The notes beneath the pieces are model-generated. The model ran no database searches. It worked only from the letters and a program-made list of their open reading frames with translations, and was not told where the DNA came from. Both the position numbers and the translations under genes were made by a program. Below are positions 46,565-57,900 of a stretch of DNA of 64,000 nt, in pieces. Every line of letters starts with the position of its first letter. Position 1 is the first letter of the stretch. Source of the stretch: Haliotis asinina (taxonomy: Eukaryota > Mollusca > Gastropoda > Lepetellida > Haliotidae); contig NW_027133918.1 of assembly GCF_037392515.1 (NCBI RefSeq), positions 62,001 to 126,000 of the forward strand, given 5' to 3'.

Positions 46565-48120
46565 TGTTCAACCGATTACATACATAGCATACAATGATGT
46601 TTAATATCTCTTTCTCTAGGCTTTATATGTTTATACCTGGCGCATGTACAATATTAATCTCAACTGACTGTGTAATACAAAATGCTGCACAGGTGAATGT
46701 GTACTCGTTCTGTGCTTTGTTGAGTACATCCTGTATACTTTCTATTGACTCTGAAGTGTGCATGTATGTTTATGTTCACCTCGCTTCGCTCAAACGAACT
46801 GAAAATATACAACATAGTACAACATACCAGTGCCGTAGCTATATAGTATCACAGAAAGCACGTGCTTACAATTTAGAACTGAAAACAAAACATAGCCCAT
46901 GTGCACAGGATCTCTCAATACAGTTGAAAACTGTATCAATAACGATATTAAAGTACTGTCGGAAACAGGAAAAAGCTGGATTTTTCACAGTTTTCTCTAC
47001 ATTTCATATGAGTGAAATGTGAAAGTATGAAATATGTGTAAAACTAAGTTCGGCCTGTATATAGTTCCAGTGGTGGGGAGATAGGAAACTTGATTAAAGG
47101 ATTTTACTGAGGAGATATTAGTGAAGAAATAAGCCATGCAGATTTTTCTCCAATGCAACTTATTTTGAACAGATCATGGCTTCATGCGAATAAGTCCGTT
47201 GTGATATTGTATTACAACAGAACTTTTTGAATGCCCATTTTGAAATTAGACTTCGTTTAATTATAAAAGATAGCTAACGCAAAACTTAATAGCTATTAAG
47301 GATGTAGCTGCCATGGAGTCTCACTATCACTATAGAAAAGAAACCAGTAGGAGGGGTCGTCTCAAAATCAAAACCAGAATGGGTGTAGCAGACGATAGTT
47401 GATGACGGGCTCAGGAATCGCGATATCAGCTAATAGTAAGAGATCCTCTCGTTCCCAGAATCGTCTATGAAAACAACTTTTGTAACTCGAAAACTAGGCA
47501 AAGCAGGAGACAAAACTAAATGATAGTAGATTGTGAGAACATATAGCTTTCATTTTTCTCAACAGCTTTCGCGATTTCAGGTTTGTACAAACCTGTAAAC
47601 GAAATAGTTTAACCCCTGAAATGTAGATGAATACTGCACAGACCCTCAATTCTATACCCACTATTACGTCACGGAGACGCGCCGCTCTGATTGGTTGAAA
47701 TTTCGTTTGCGACTGAGAATTGTGCACTGTTGACAAAAAGGTCGATTTAAGGTAATTAAAGATCGAAATGGGCATTTTAATGACGGGGTTTCATTTATAA
47801 CGATGTCAGCAAGTGATTTTTCGTTTGTACCCTATTAGAGTATATGAGACCTTTAAGACTGAGCCTGGTTTATTTACAACAGCTGATTAAGTTCGCTGAG
47901 TGTTGTGACAACTGAAATCCTACATGCAGAAGATAAGTTTACAATTTTGTCACTTCAATTTAAGTCAAATAATTGGTATTAGTGTTAGTATCAGTACAGT
48001 AGATTTGTAGTAAAGTTTCAAGTCGGTATATTATAGCTCACTGGCTTCCATTCTCGATTCAGTGTGAAGACAGACTACATTGTGTCGATAAAAACTTCTT
48101 TCACACATTCGTTTAATTTT
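46565..48120. other. Non-coding stretch
   Basis: No gene supported. A CCAAT-like segment (CTCTGATTGGTTGAAATTTC, 47675-47705) resembles parts of the local MITEs. Confidence 0.4.
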
Positions 48121-48124
48121 TAGA

Positions 48125-48430
48125 AGGGAAGCATACCTTTAGTTGAAAGGTATTTGTAAGTAATAGTGACAGTTTTATTACTTAAGAAAACGTAGGATGT
48201 ATTTGAGGTGTGAGAAAAATATGACATATCGCCGGTGTGTTCTGATCCGCCATTGAAATACTACAAGGCATTGTTTCACATCTTCCACATACAATTTTAA
48301 TTCTTATGAGAGGAATATACTATCAGGTGAAATGTGTTTGCAAGTAATAGTGATAGTTTCACCATCTGAAAAAAAACATGTTAGTGTGTATTTGAGGTGT
48401 TTGAAAAATGTAACATATCACACTTCTTCT
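48125..48430. repeat. 184-bp imperfect direct duplication
   Basis: GGTATTTGTAAGTAATAGTGA near 48148 recurs as TGTGTTTGCAAGTAATAGTGA near 48332. The following GTATTTGAGGTGT also recurs (48200 and 48382). Confidence 0.75.
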
Positions 48431-48804
48431 TTCATTCATTCACATAAGTACTTTCTTTCTTCATTTTTTCATTAATTCATTCACATATAATTCTTGCTCT
48501 TAATTCTAAACTATAATTCTTTCATTCATTGTAAAATTCTGACTGATAGAATAAACTGGCTGAAGTTCTGTTAACACAGCTGAAGTTCCAAGTCACCGTG
48601 TGCGTTGGAGCATGACGAGGCACACGTTAATTAGTACAAACAGGGATAATCTACAATACTATAATAATCTCTATATAGGCTCCCTAGTAAATCCCTGTTG
48701 TAGATTATGCCTGCTTACAGTAGCAAGTGTAGATTTCCAGTTCATGAAACTGACGAATAATTCAGCAGAGTTTTACACCACTTTTACCACCATTCAGGCA
48801 ATAT

Positions 48805-48906
48805 GAGAGTAGGGGACACCAGGAATGGGTTTCACAAATTGCACCCATGTGGGCAATCACCTTTGGGATGATGAGGGGATGTTTTAAACACTAGGCTACA
48901 CAACCA
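48805..48906 (-). mobile_element. SINE2 fragment, antisense
   Basis: GGGGACACCAGGAATGGGTT, then TTGCACCCATGTGGG and CACTAGGCTACACAACC, the reversed tRNA-like head. The 3' tail is missing. Confidence 0.75.
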
Positions 48907-49011
48907 TTCCCCTGAAAATGAATACGGGTTCTTGGCTCCTTTCTATTATATTTCATGATTAATTTTTATGTTGTTTTTTTTCCCATGAAATAAGTTCAGA
49001 GACTAAATGTT

Positions 49012-49310
49012 AGTCTACTGTGGCAAGTAATCAGAGATGGACCTCACACGTTGTACCCATGTGGAGAATAGTGAGTGAGTTTAGTTTTACGCCGCACTCG
49101 GCAATATTCCATCTATATGGCGGTGGTCTTTAAGTAATGGAGTCTGGACCAGACAATCCAGTGATCAACAGCATGAGCATCGATCTGTGCAATTGGGAAC
49201 TGACTACATGTCAACCAAGTCAGCGAGTCTGACAACACGATCCCGTTAGTCACCTTTTCGGGCAAGCATGATTACTGAAGGCCAAATCTACCCTGGATAT
49301 TTAGGGAAGT
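49012..49310 (-). mobile_element. SINE1 (antisense) fused to a SINE2 fragment
   Basis: 49012-49070 is SINE2 sequence (CACACGTTGTACCCATGTGG). From 49071 it continues as full antisense SINE1 (GTGAGTGAGTTTAGTTTTACG to TACCCTGGATATTTAGGG). The junction AGAATAG/TGAGTGAG is at the same SINE2 position as the nested pair at 60.76 kb, but no SINE2 sequence returns at the right. Confidence 0.8.
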
Positions 49311-51371
49311 AACACGAGAAGGCAGATATAAGGACAGATTTATTCCTCAGTATTCAGAGTACCATACATATGGTACAAGCATCACACATTCCTTTGACAT
49401 GATATACATTTCTACATGTATACAGATATATACACATGAACAGATCAACAGACAGACACTGGCATTCATACTAAATTGCACAGAGTTTGGCTTGAAAAGA
49501 ACATGAACCCAACTCTCCATCTAGGGCTTTAAACAAGTATACACACGTCTGGATACAACAACATACAACTCCTGTGAGGGAGTGAATTTAGTTTTAGGCC
49601 ACCTTTAGCAATATTCCCGCAATATCGGATTGCTCTCCTCTCCTCTCCCTTCCTTCTTAGGAAAGTTTATTAAATGACCATTGAAACTGAAATTGAAGTG
49701 TGCACCCCAACCTTCTAAAAAAACTGCATCCGCCTCGGTATTAGGCATGGGATGTGGGTAATCAAACTCGGCTCCTTTGGTGAATGCTTTAATCACTAAG
49801 CTACCCCACAGCTCATGAAACAACTTATACGAAGATGCTACAAGAGAAACAAGTCACAGACCTTTATGGTTCTTGGGAAAACCATGATTACATAAACGGT
49901 ACAGATACACCGTGAAAACCACACCTAGGATTCAAGCCCACATTAGGTCATCCTGGTGTGGCAAAGAGAGAGAACTCTGCACAGCAAGTTGAAGCACCTT
50001 TGAAAACTGGGTCACAAATATATACTGGACAAAATATGTTAGGGATGTTGGCATTTTTATGACTGATATCTTATCAGTGTGTCCATGAATAAATACATCA
50101 TTATTCATAATTTCAAAATTTACAAATACCCCTAACATATTTAGCCCAGTATATAATTTTTGGGAGAGATGGTAAGAGCATTGTTCTTGATGTAAAGAGG
50201 TAATACAATGTATATCTAGAATGACAACACAACACCAGCTCTGGTTGACGGAAAGAATATGATAAACAGCATTGAGCCGACTTCAACTTCAATTTCAAAT
50301 TTTTGAAAATGTAAATATTTAATCAGAAGACAAAAAGAAAGACTGTGAAGCATATACGTGTTCCACTCCAATGAATACCCCAAAGATTAACTGCAACAGT
50401 AAAGTAGATAATGCATCTCTCTCAATAACACTTTCAGCCCCGGGGGAATTTATTCCCTAATCCCCGACAACATTGCATTAAATTGACTCTTGCAACCTCT
50501 ACTGACCGAACACTGTTTCAAATGAACATCAGAGTTATGTCCCTTGGAACACTCTTCATGAATATCCTATGGACAACTTGTGATTGAGGCCAGTTTGGCA
50601 AAAAACGTCAGTTTTCTATGTACAGAGCAACAGTTTCCATTCCATTTAAGGCAAGAGTTATCTGTTTGAAACCTGTTTGCTTTAAAGTTTAAATTATCAA
50701 TTTCAGACAAAACATAAGGAATAATAAGTCTTGCACTGCATCAACAAGGAACTGAAGTGAGTGCATATACCCCAATATATAATACAGGCCAAGATATTTA
50801 CCAAAATGTGTGACATTATGCCTTTAGATACAGTTATGTTCAGTAACTTTGTTGAGTAGCATATATCATATAAGAAATAAAATACCAAGAAGAAGGATCA
50901 GTTTTTAATTATAAACCATGAGCGTCACACAGTCTCATACACAGAGATAACTGTAGTTTCAGCATTGCAGCCAAGGTACATTTCCTCATGACCATGATTG
51001 AAAGTCTTTGAGCAAATCACAGAAAGATTACACATGCCCAAGAACTACAACTCTGTGTCACACTTGCTGACCCTTGCATTAAAATAGGAGGACAAACATT
51101 AGCGTTTTGTGACAAGAAGCATCTTGCTTAAAAACAAAACTTCCTCATGGAATTTGCATAACCGAAACTCTGATATCCCCTTGTTAAAAAACATCAAATA
51201 TCCAGGTGAGATGAAACATATATATTTCTGGTTATACACTTGATAAATGTGGTCATGACAATATGAAGCAATAATTATTTTCAATAATTAAGTTTTCAGT
51301 CACATATGAATAAAATTTCTTCACAAAAGCATATTCTACATGAAATCCAAGTAAATTTGAAATCAAGAATT

Positions 51372-51541
51372 CTCAGAGAGATTGAGTTTATTTTTATGCC
51401 ACTTCTGGCAACATGTCAGCAAAATCATGGCATGGGGACACCAGGAATGGGCTTCACACATTGTACCCTTGTGGGGAATCAAACCCAAGTCTTCAGCATG
51501 ATGAGTGAAGGCTTTACCCACTAGGCTACCCCACAGCCCCC
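51372..51541 (-). mobile_element. SINE2 copy, antisense
   Basis: GAGTTTATTTTTATGCCAC, then GGACACCAGGAATGGGCTTC and CACATTGTACCC, ending at CACTAGGCTACCCCACAGCC. Confidence 0.85.
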
Positions 51542-52073
51542 AAAATTATTTGAGTACAGTAAGGATGCAGTGGATAAATGGCATCTGTCTGTTTCATGTG
51601 AGCACAGATGAGATTTAAAACATATATTTTCCTTCACATAATAGGAATAAAATACTTTAAATTCAAAAACAAAGATCAACTGAATACCTCTGTAGGTTTA
51701 GGTGTCAATTCTGATGTATGATACCATAAAACAACATTATTTCTATTAAAAGTTTCCTTCTGACAAAAACAAAAAATGAGAATTACTCTAGAATTATACT
51801 GTTTAGTTACTAGTGAGCAGCTCTAATGCTAGTTTTAGTCTCAAATACCTTCCAAGCATGTAACCAGTTTTACAATTTGCTTTCACTGGAACTAGGAAAT
51901 TATTACCAAGTTTGAGAATTTCTGCCTTTGTTGGACATCATTGTTTTGATCTGTATAAACACCGGAGACAGTCAGATCCTCAATTACAGACAAAATCAGC
52001 ATAGATACAGATCAGGACATTTTAACCCATCCTGTGGTCACAAAGCTAATCTCTCTGCCAAGTAGGACAGAGG

Positions 52074-52245
52074 AAGTGAGTGAGTGAGTTTCATGCCACT
52101 TCTACCAATATTCAAGCAATATCACAGCCGGGGACACCAGAAACAGACTTCACAAACTGAACTGTGGGGAATTGAACAAGTGTCTCTGACATGATGAGTG
52201 AATGCTTTTGCCATTAGGCTACCCCTGGTACCCCATTGCCCCATC
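52074..52245 (-). mobile_element. SINE2 copy, antisense
   Basis: GTGAGTGAGTGAGTTTCATG, then CACAGCCGGGGACACCAG, ending at CATTAGGCTACCCCTGG. Confidence 0.85.
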
Positions 52246-52639
52246 GAGGACAGTTACATCTGTGGGACCCCAAATGAACTTAAAATGACAGATATAGGTC
52301 TGCTGTGAGGTAAGACTGAGATCAACAATGCTTTAAGCCACGTCCATGGTTGGAACCAAGTGCCATTTGTCAAGACTGATGTAAGGGAGTCGTGAAGGCA
52401 TTCTACTGGCATAGACGTCCGCATCTTACTCTCTGGTCAGGGTTGACCTGGGCAATCGTGTCATGAGGATGCTTGATGATGTTCTATTGTTCAGATTTCT
52501 ATCACAATCATCACCACACTTCTGGCATGAAAGATTCTCATGGTTCCTGTCAGGATTGCCTCAGAGTGTTCTATCACAAATGTGCATGATATTCCTGCTG
52601 TCAGGAGATCCTGACATATTCCTGAGAGGGAAGTAATGA

Positions 52640-54950
52640 AATTTTGTGTCAGAAGTACTCATACCTGTGCCTAGAGCCTTTAGGCCAGTCCCTGCTGTTC
52701 CTGTCACAAATATTCATGCCTATGTCTTAAGAAAGGCATATAGTAATTGTTGTTCCAGTATATATACACTGTGGTCACACCCAGTGGAGTAGAATCTATT
52801 ATTCCTGTCAAGTGTATTCACACCTGTGGCCACAGCCTGTGATGGGGAGTACTTCATTATAATGTCAGGTGAAATCACACCTGTAGCCACAGCCTGCAAG
52901 GCAGTACTTGATTTTAGTGTCAGGTCAGTCTGTGGAGCAGTAGTTGCTATTCCTAGCAGGAGTAGTCACACCTGTGTCTACAGCCTGTGGCGCAGTACTT
53001 ACTGAAAGTGTCAGGTATATTCAAGCGGTGGTCACAGTAAGATGGACAATACTTGCCTTTTCCTCTGAGTATTCACACCTGCTGCCACAGCCTGTGGGAC
53101 AGTACTTAATTACATGTATAATGTGAGGTGTATTCACAGTTTGACCACAGCTTGTTGGTGTAATACAGGTAGTTCCTGTCAGAAGTATCCACACCTACTG
53201 CCACAGTCTGTGGGGCAGTACTTGATTATAGTGTAAGGAGTATTAACACCTGTGGCCATAGCCTGTGGGGCAGTACTTGATTGTAGTGCCAGGTGTATTC
53301 ACATCTGTGGCCACAGCCTGTGGGGCTGTACTTGATTGTAGTGCCAGGTGTATTCACATCTGTGGCCATAGCCTGTGGGGCAGTACTTGATTGTAGTGCC
53401 AGGTGTATTCACATCTGTGGCCACAGCCTGTGGGGCAGTACTTGATTATAGTGTAAGGAGTATTAACACCTGTGGCCATAGCCTGTGGGGCAGTACTTGA
53501 TTGTAGTGCCAGGTGTATTCACACCTGTGGCCACAGCCTGTAGGACAGTACTTGCTTATTGTCTCAGGTATATTCACACTCTGACCACAGCTTGTTGGTG
53601 TAATACTGGTAATTCCTGTCAGGAGTATTCACACCTGTGGCCACAGCCTGTGGGGCTGTACTTGCTTATTGTCTCAGGTATATTCACACTCTGACCACAG
53701 CTTGTTGGTGTAATACAGGTAGTTCCTGTCAGGAGTATTCACACCTGTGGCCACAGCCTGTGGGGCTGTACTTGCTTATTGTCTCAGGTATATTCACACT
53801 CTGACCACAGCTTGTTGGTGTAATACAGGTAGTTCCTGTCAGGAGTATTCACACCTGTGGCCACAGCCTGTGGGGCTGTACTTGCTTATTGTCTCAGGTA
53901 TATTCACACTCTGACCACAGCTTGTTGGTGTAATACAGGTAGTTCCTGTCAGGAGTATTCACACCTGTGGCCACAGCCTGTGGGGCTGTACTTGCTTATT
54001 GTCTCAGGTATATTCACACTCTGACCACAGCTTGTTGGTGTAATACAGGTAGTTCCTGTCAGGAGTATTCACACCTGTGGCCACAGCCTGTGGGGCTGTA
54101 CTTGCTTATTGTCTCAGGTATATTCACACTCTGACCACAGCTTGTTGGTGTAATACTGGTAATTCCTGTCAGGAGTATTCACACCTGTGGCCACAGCCTG
54201 TGGGGCTGTACTTGCTTATTGTCTCAGGTATATTCACACTCTGACCACAGCTTGTTGGTGTAATACTGGTAATTCCTGTCAGGAGTATTCACACCTGTGG
54301 CCACAGCCTGTGGGGCTGTACTTGCTTATTGTCTCAGGTATATTCACACTCTGACCACAGCTTGTTGGTGTAATACTGGTAATTCCTGTCAGGAGTATTC
54401 ACACCTGTGGCCACAGCCTGTGGGGCAGTACTTGATTGTAGTGCCAGGTGTATTCACACCTGTGGCCACAGCCTGTGGGGCTGTACTTGCTTATTGTCTC
54501 AGGTATATTCACACTCTGACCACAGCTTGTTGGTGTAATACTGGTAATTCCTGTCAGGAGTATTCACACCTGTGGCCACAGCCTGTGGGGCAGTACTTGA
54601 TTGTAGTGCCAGGTGTATTCACACCTGTGGCCACAGCCTGTAGGGCAGTACTTGATTGTAGTGCCAGGTGTATTCACACCTGTGGCCACAGCCTGTGGGG
54701 CTGTACTTGCTTATTGTCTCAGGTATATTCACACTCTGACCACAGCTTGTTGGTGTAATACTGGTAATTCCTGTCAGGAGTATTCACACCTGTGGCCACA
54801 GCCTGTGGGGCTGTACTTGCTTATTGTCTCAGGTATATTCACACTCTGACCACAGCTTGTTGGTGTAATACTGGTAATTCCTGTCAGGAGTATTCACACC
54901 TGTGGCCACAGCCTGTAGGGCAGTACTTGCTTGTCTCCAGCCACTCCCTC
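52640..54950. repeat. 110-bp minisatellite derived from the last exon of WDR24
   Basis: The mature unit is 110 bp (starts of ACACCTGTGG at 53741, 53851 and 53961). It is made of two related halves of about 53 and 57 bp. Central units (53500-54900) are nearly identical, while units left of about 53200 are shorter and diverged. The right end of the array is the end of the WDR24 coding sequence itself: on the minus strand each unit carries GGCTGTGGCCACAGGTGTG AATACTCCTGA, the codons for GCGHRCEYS and stop. Open frames running through the array are by-products of the repeats. Confidence 0.95.
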
Positions 54951-57900
54951 ATGTGCTGCAGGTGCCCCCCATGACAGCAACCCTGGCACCAGGCAAACAG
55001 GCCTTTCACTGGATGGTGACTGCAACAAACAACATGCATACAGGAAGTTCCTGAAACCTGAAGTAAATGTATGGTGAGTTTACTGTCGTAAATGATTCAC
55101 CGAAAATATCACCATGGAAGTGTAAAGCATAAAGAGAAATGTTTATTTTTATCATCCTACAGCTTGTACATGACTGAGTGAGTATTGTTTTACACAGCTT
55201 TTAGCAATGTTCCAGCAATGTTATGGTGAGGAACACCAGAAAAGGGCTTCACACAAAAGCCCCTTGGACAAAAGCCCCAGATAACATATTTAATGTATTT
55301 CATTCCGATTTAACAAGATTTATTTCTATCCTAATACAAAAAATCAACACTGCATTTGAACATATATTTTCTGAGCAGCACTACTTGTCCGATCAAATCT
55401 GACAATGATATTTGTCACATCATATTTCCCTTGTTGCATCTTTCCCTAATTTTACAGTTTGTTTGACTTGGTTGTTCTTATACATGATGAGAAGACCCCA
55501 TTAACACTAACTATATTAATTAATCCTTCCTCCTAAAGACCATTCTTGAGAAAAACACAAGCACTTGAGTGTCTTAGTTAATCCCTAATGTCTCAAGACC
55601 AACCTCCTCCTCAAGCCTAACCTCGTCCTCAGATCACCTTGACAAAAAATAATGTGGGGCTTCTGTCTCATATGTTTTGTTAGCTATGGGGCTTTTGTCC
55701 AAAGGTGTTTTCATCCCAGGGGCTTTTGTCTGTGGGGCTTCTGTCCGTCCACATTTGTACCCATGTGTGGAATCGAAACTGAGCCTTTGGCCTGATAAAC
55801 AAATATTTTAACCACTGGGCAGTTCCACGAACAAAAGCTGGAACATGCACAAACGCATTCTGCGCTAAAGAAAAGCAGAACCACCGGTCAAGGTGTTAAC
55901 CTTATGAGACACTAAAAGTCTTCATTGCATTGAGATATTTCACAGTTTAGAATCAACTTGACAGCTGGTCCTCTATTTAAGTGGGTTTTGTCACTGTTAT
56001 ATCTGAAAATAATGACTCCTGATTAAAGGTCCCAAATCTACTAACTGCAGCAGGGGAGGAAATAAATTTGCTGGTGTACTCCTGTACTGTGACACACGTA
56101 AAATTACTTGCCCTGATAATTTTTCCACTATACCTGCTGAGTTTAGTGTTCATTTTTTAAACAAACAACGTACAGTGTGATATACATATCTGATTGCCCA
56201 ATAAAAAAATGACTAGAGTGGGGCGTCCGGCAGTGTGTTGTTTCCTACCTGGGTAGACATGCAATCAATCAATAGTGGCCATGGGATGAAACATTTCACT
56301 TCTTAACCATTTCATGACTTTCAATTTTATTAAAACCTGATTTGATACACAGCCAGACATGGCAGGGGTTCAGTATGTAAAATCTTGTGAAACTAATGTG
56401 GTTATAACTCACCATACACTACAGAGGTTGGTGGCGAGTCTGCATCTCTCACAGAGCCATCGGTTCTGCTGGAGAGGGCGGTTACACTTGGCACAAAGAT
56501 TGTTGATAGCTGTGGACTCTTGGTTTAAATACTTCACTTGGGGTATGTGGCTTAGTTTAATGATTTCATTTGCTTTCGACCACAGTTTATATCTGCCAAG
56601 CATTTCTGCAAAAAAAATATGAGGAAGACATTCATTCAGTCAGTTATCTGGGCTTCCTAGTTCATAGTCAATTTTTTCTTAATTAAAATTAAATTAAAAC
56701 CTTCTAACAATAATATTTGAAGGGAATTTAAAAGAGGAATGCATATAAAAAGCAAGATTTGGACGTCAACTTCTTTATCAGGAAAAACACAATCTTTAGG
56801 AGTGTATGCTTGCTCCTTCATGTCACTCACAATAAAGGAGCAAGATGAGGGAGCAAGCATACGCTCTCAAATGTTGTATCACTCACAATAAGGAAGGAGC
56901 AAGATGAAGGAGCAAGCATACGCTCTGAAACGTTGTGTCACTCACAATAAAGGAGCAAGATGCGGGAGCAAGCATACGCTCTGAAACCTCGTGTCACTCA
57001 CAATAAGGAAGGAGCAAGATGAGGGAGCAAGCATACGCTCTCAAATGTTGTATCACTCACAATAAGGAAGGAGCAAGATGAAGGAGCAAGCATACGCTCT
57101 GAAACGTTGTGTCACTCACAATAAAGGAGCAAGATGAGGGAGCAAGCATACGCTCTCAAATGTTGTATCACTCACAATAAGGAAGGAGCAAGATGAAGGA
57201 GCAAGCATACGCTCTGAAACGTTGTGTCACTCACAATAAAGGAGCAAGATGAGGGAGCAAGCATACGCTCTGAAACGTTGTGTCACTCACAATAAAGGAG
57301 CAAGATGAGGGAGCAAGCATACGCTCTGAAACCTGGTGTCACTCACAATAAGGAAGGAGCAAGATGAAGGAGCGAGCATACGCACTGAAAGGTCGCATCA
57401 CTCACAATAAAGAAGGTGACATTCATAAATCTGGCTTTTCTTATTCTACCTACAAATTTTGTGATCTGTTAGAATGGCATTAGAGGAATTGAATAATAAG
57501 GAAGGTAGGAAACTTTATGGAAGTCTTGTCTGTTCTGTGCTATATTGCTTCACTCTGTCTTGACAACGGTATATGAGTCTATAACAAAAAACTGCATCAT
57601 AATATAAGGAAGAAATTGTCATACAAAAAGTACCTTACATTTCTTATGAACTGGAGATTTGTGCACAAATTGTACATACACTTGGCACTTCCGGTGACTA
57701 CTTACAGATGAATGAGTTTAGTTTTATGCCACTTTAAAAAATATTCCAGCAATATCACAGCAGGGGACACAAGAAATGGGTTTCACACATTGTACCCATG
57801 TGAGGACTCAATCCCATGTCTTTGAAGTGATGAGAGAACACTTAACCACTAGGCAACCTCACCGCTCCTACACGTAGATGAAAAAGGGTTGTGTTTGGGT

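Larger units (their letters stand above)
49320..52600. other. Non-coding stretch, possibly long 3' UTR of WDR24
   Basis: No coding signal. On the minus strand this lies downstream of the WDR24 stop. AATAAA on the minus strand (TTTATT at 49339-49344) is one of several possible polyadenylation signals. SINE2 copies (antisense) sit at about 49563-49815 (diverged), 51372-51541 and 52074-52245. The last two show the reversed head CACTAGGCTACCCCACAGCC or ATTAGGCTACCCC. Confidence 0.4.

Noticed and set aside
53485-54974. Open frames of 60-153 codons encoding repeated peptides ([18 protein letters not shown] type)
   Set aside because: They arise from the 110-bp minisatellite on the non-coding strand. 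The unit length is not a multiple of three, so frames shift from unit to unit, and there is no independent coding evidence.
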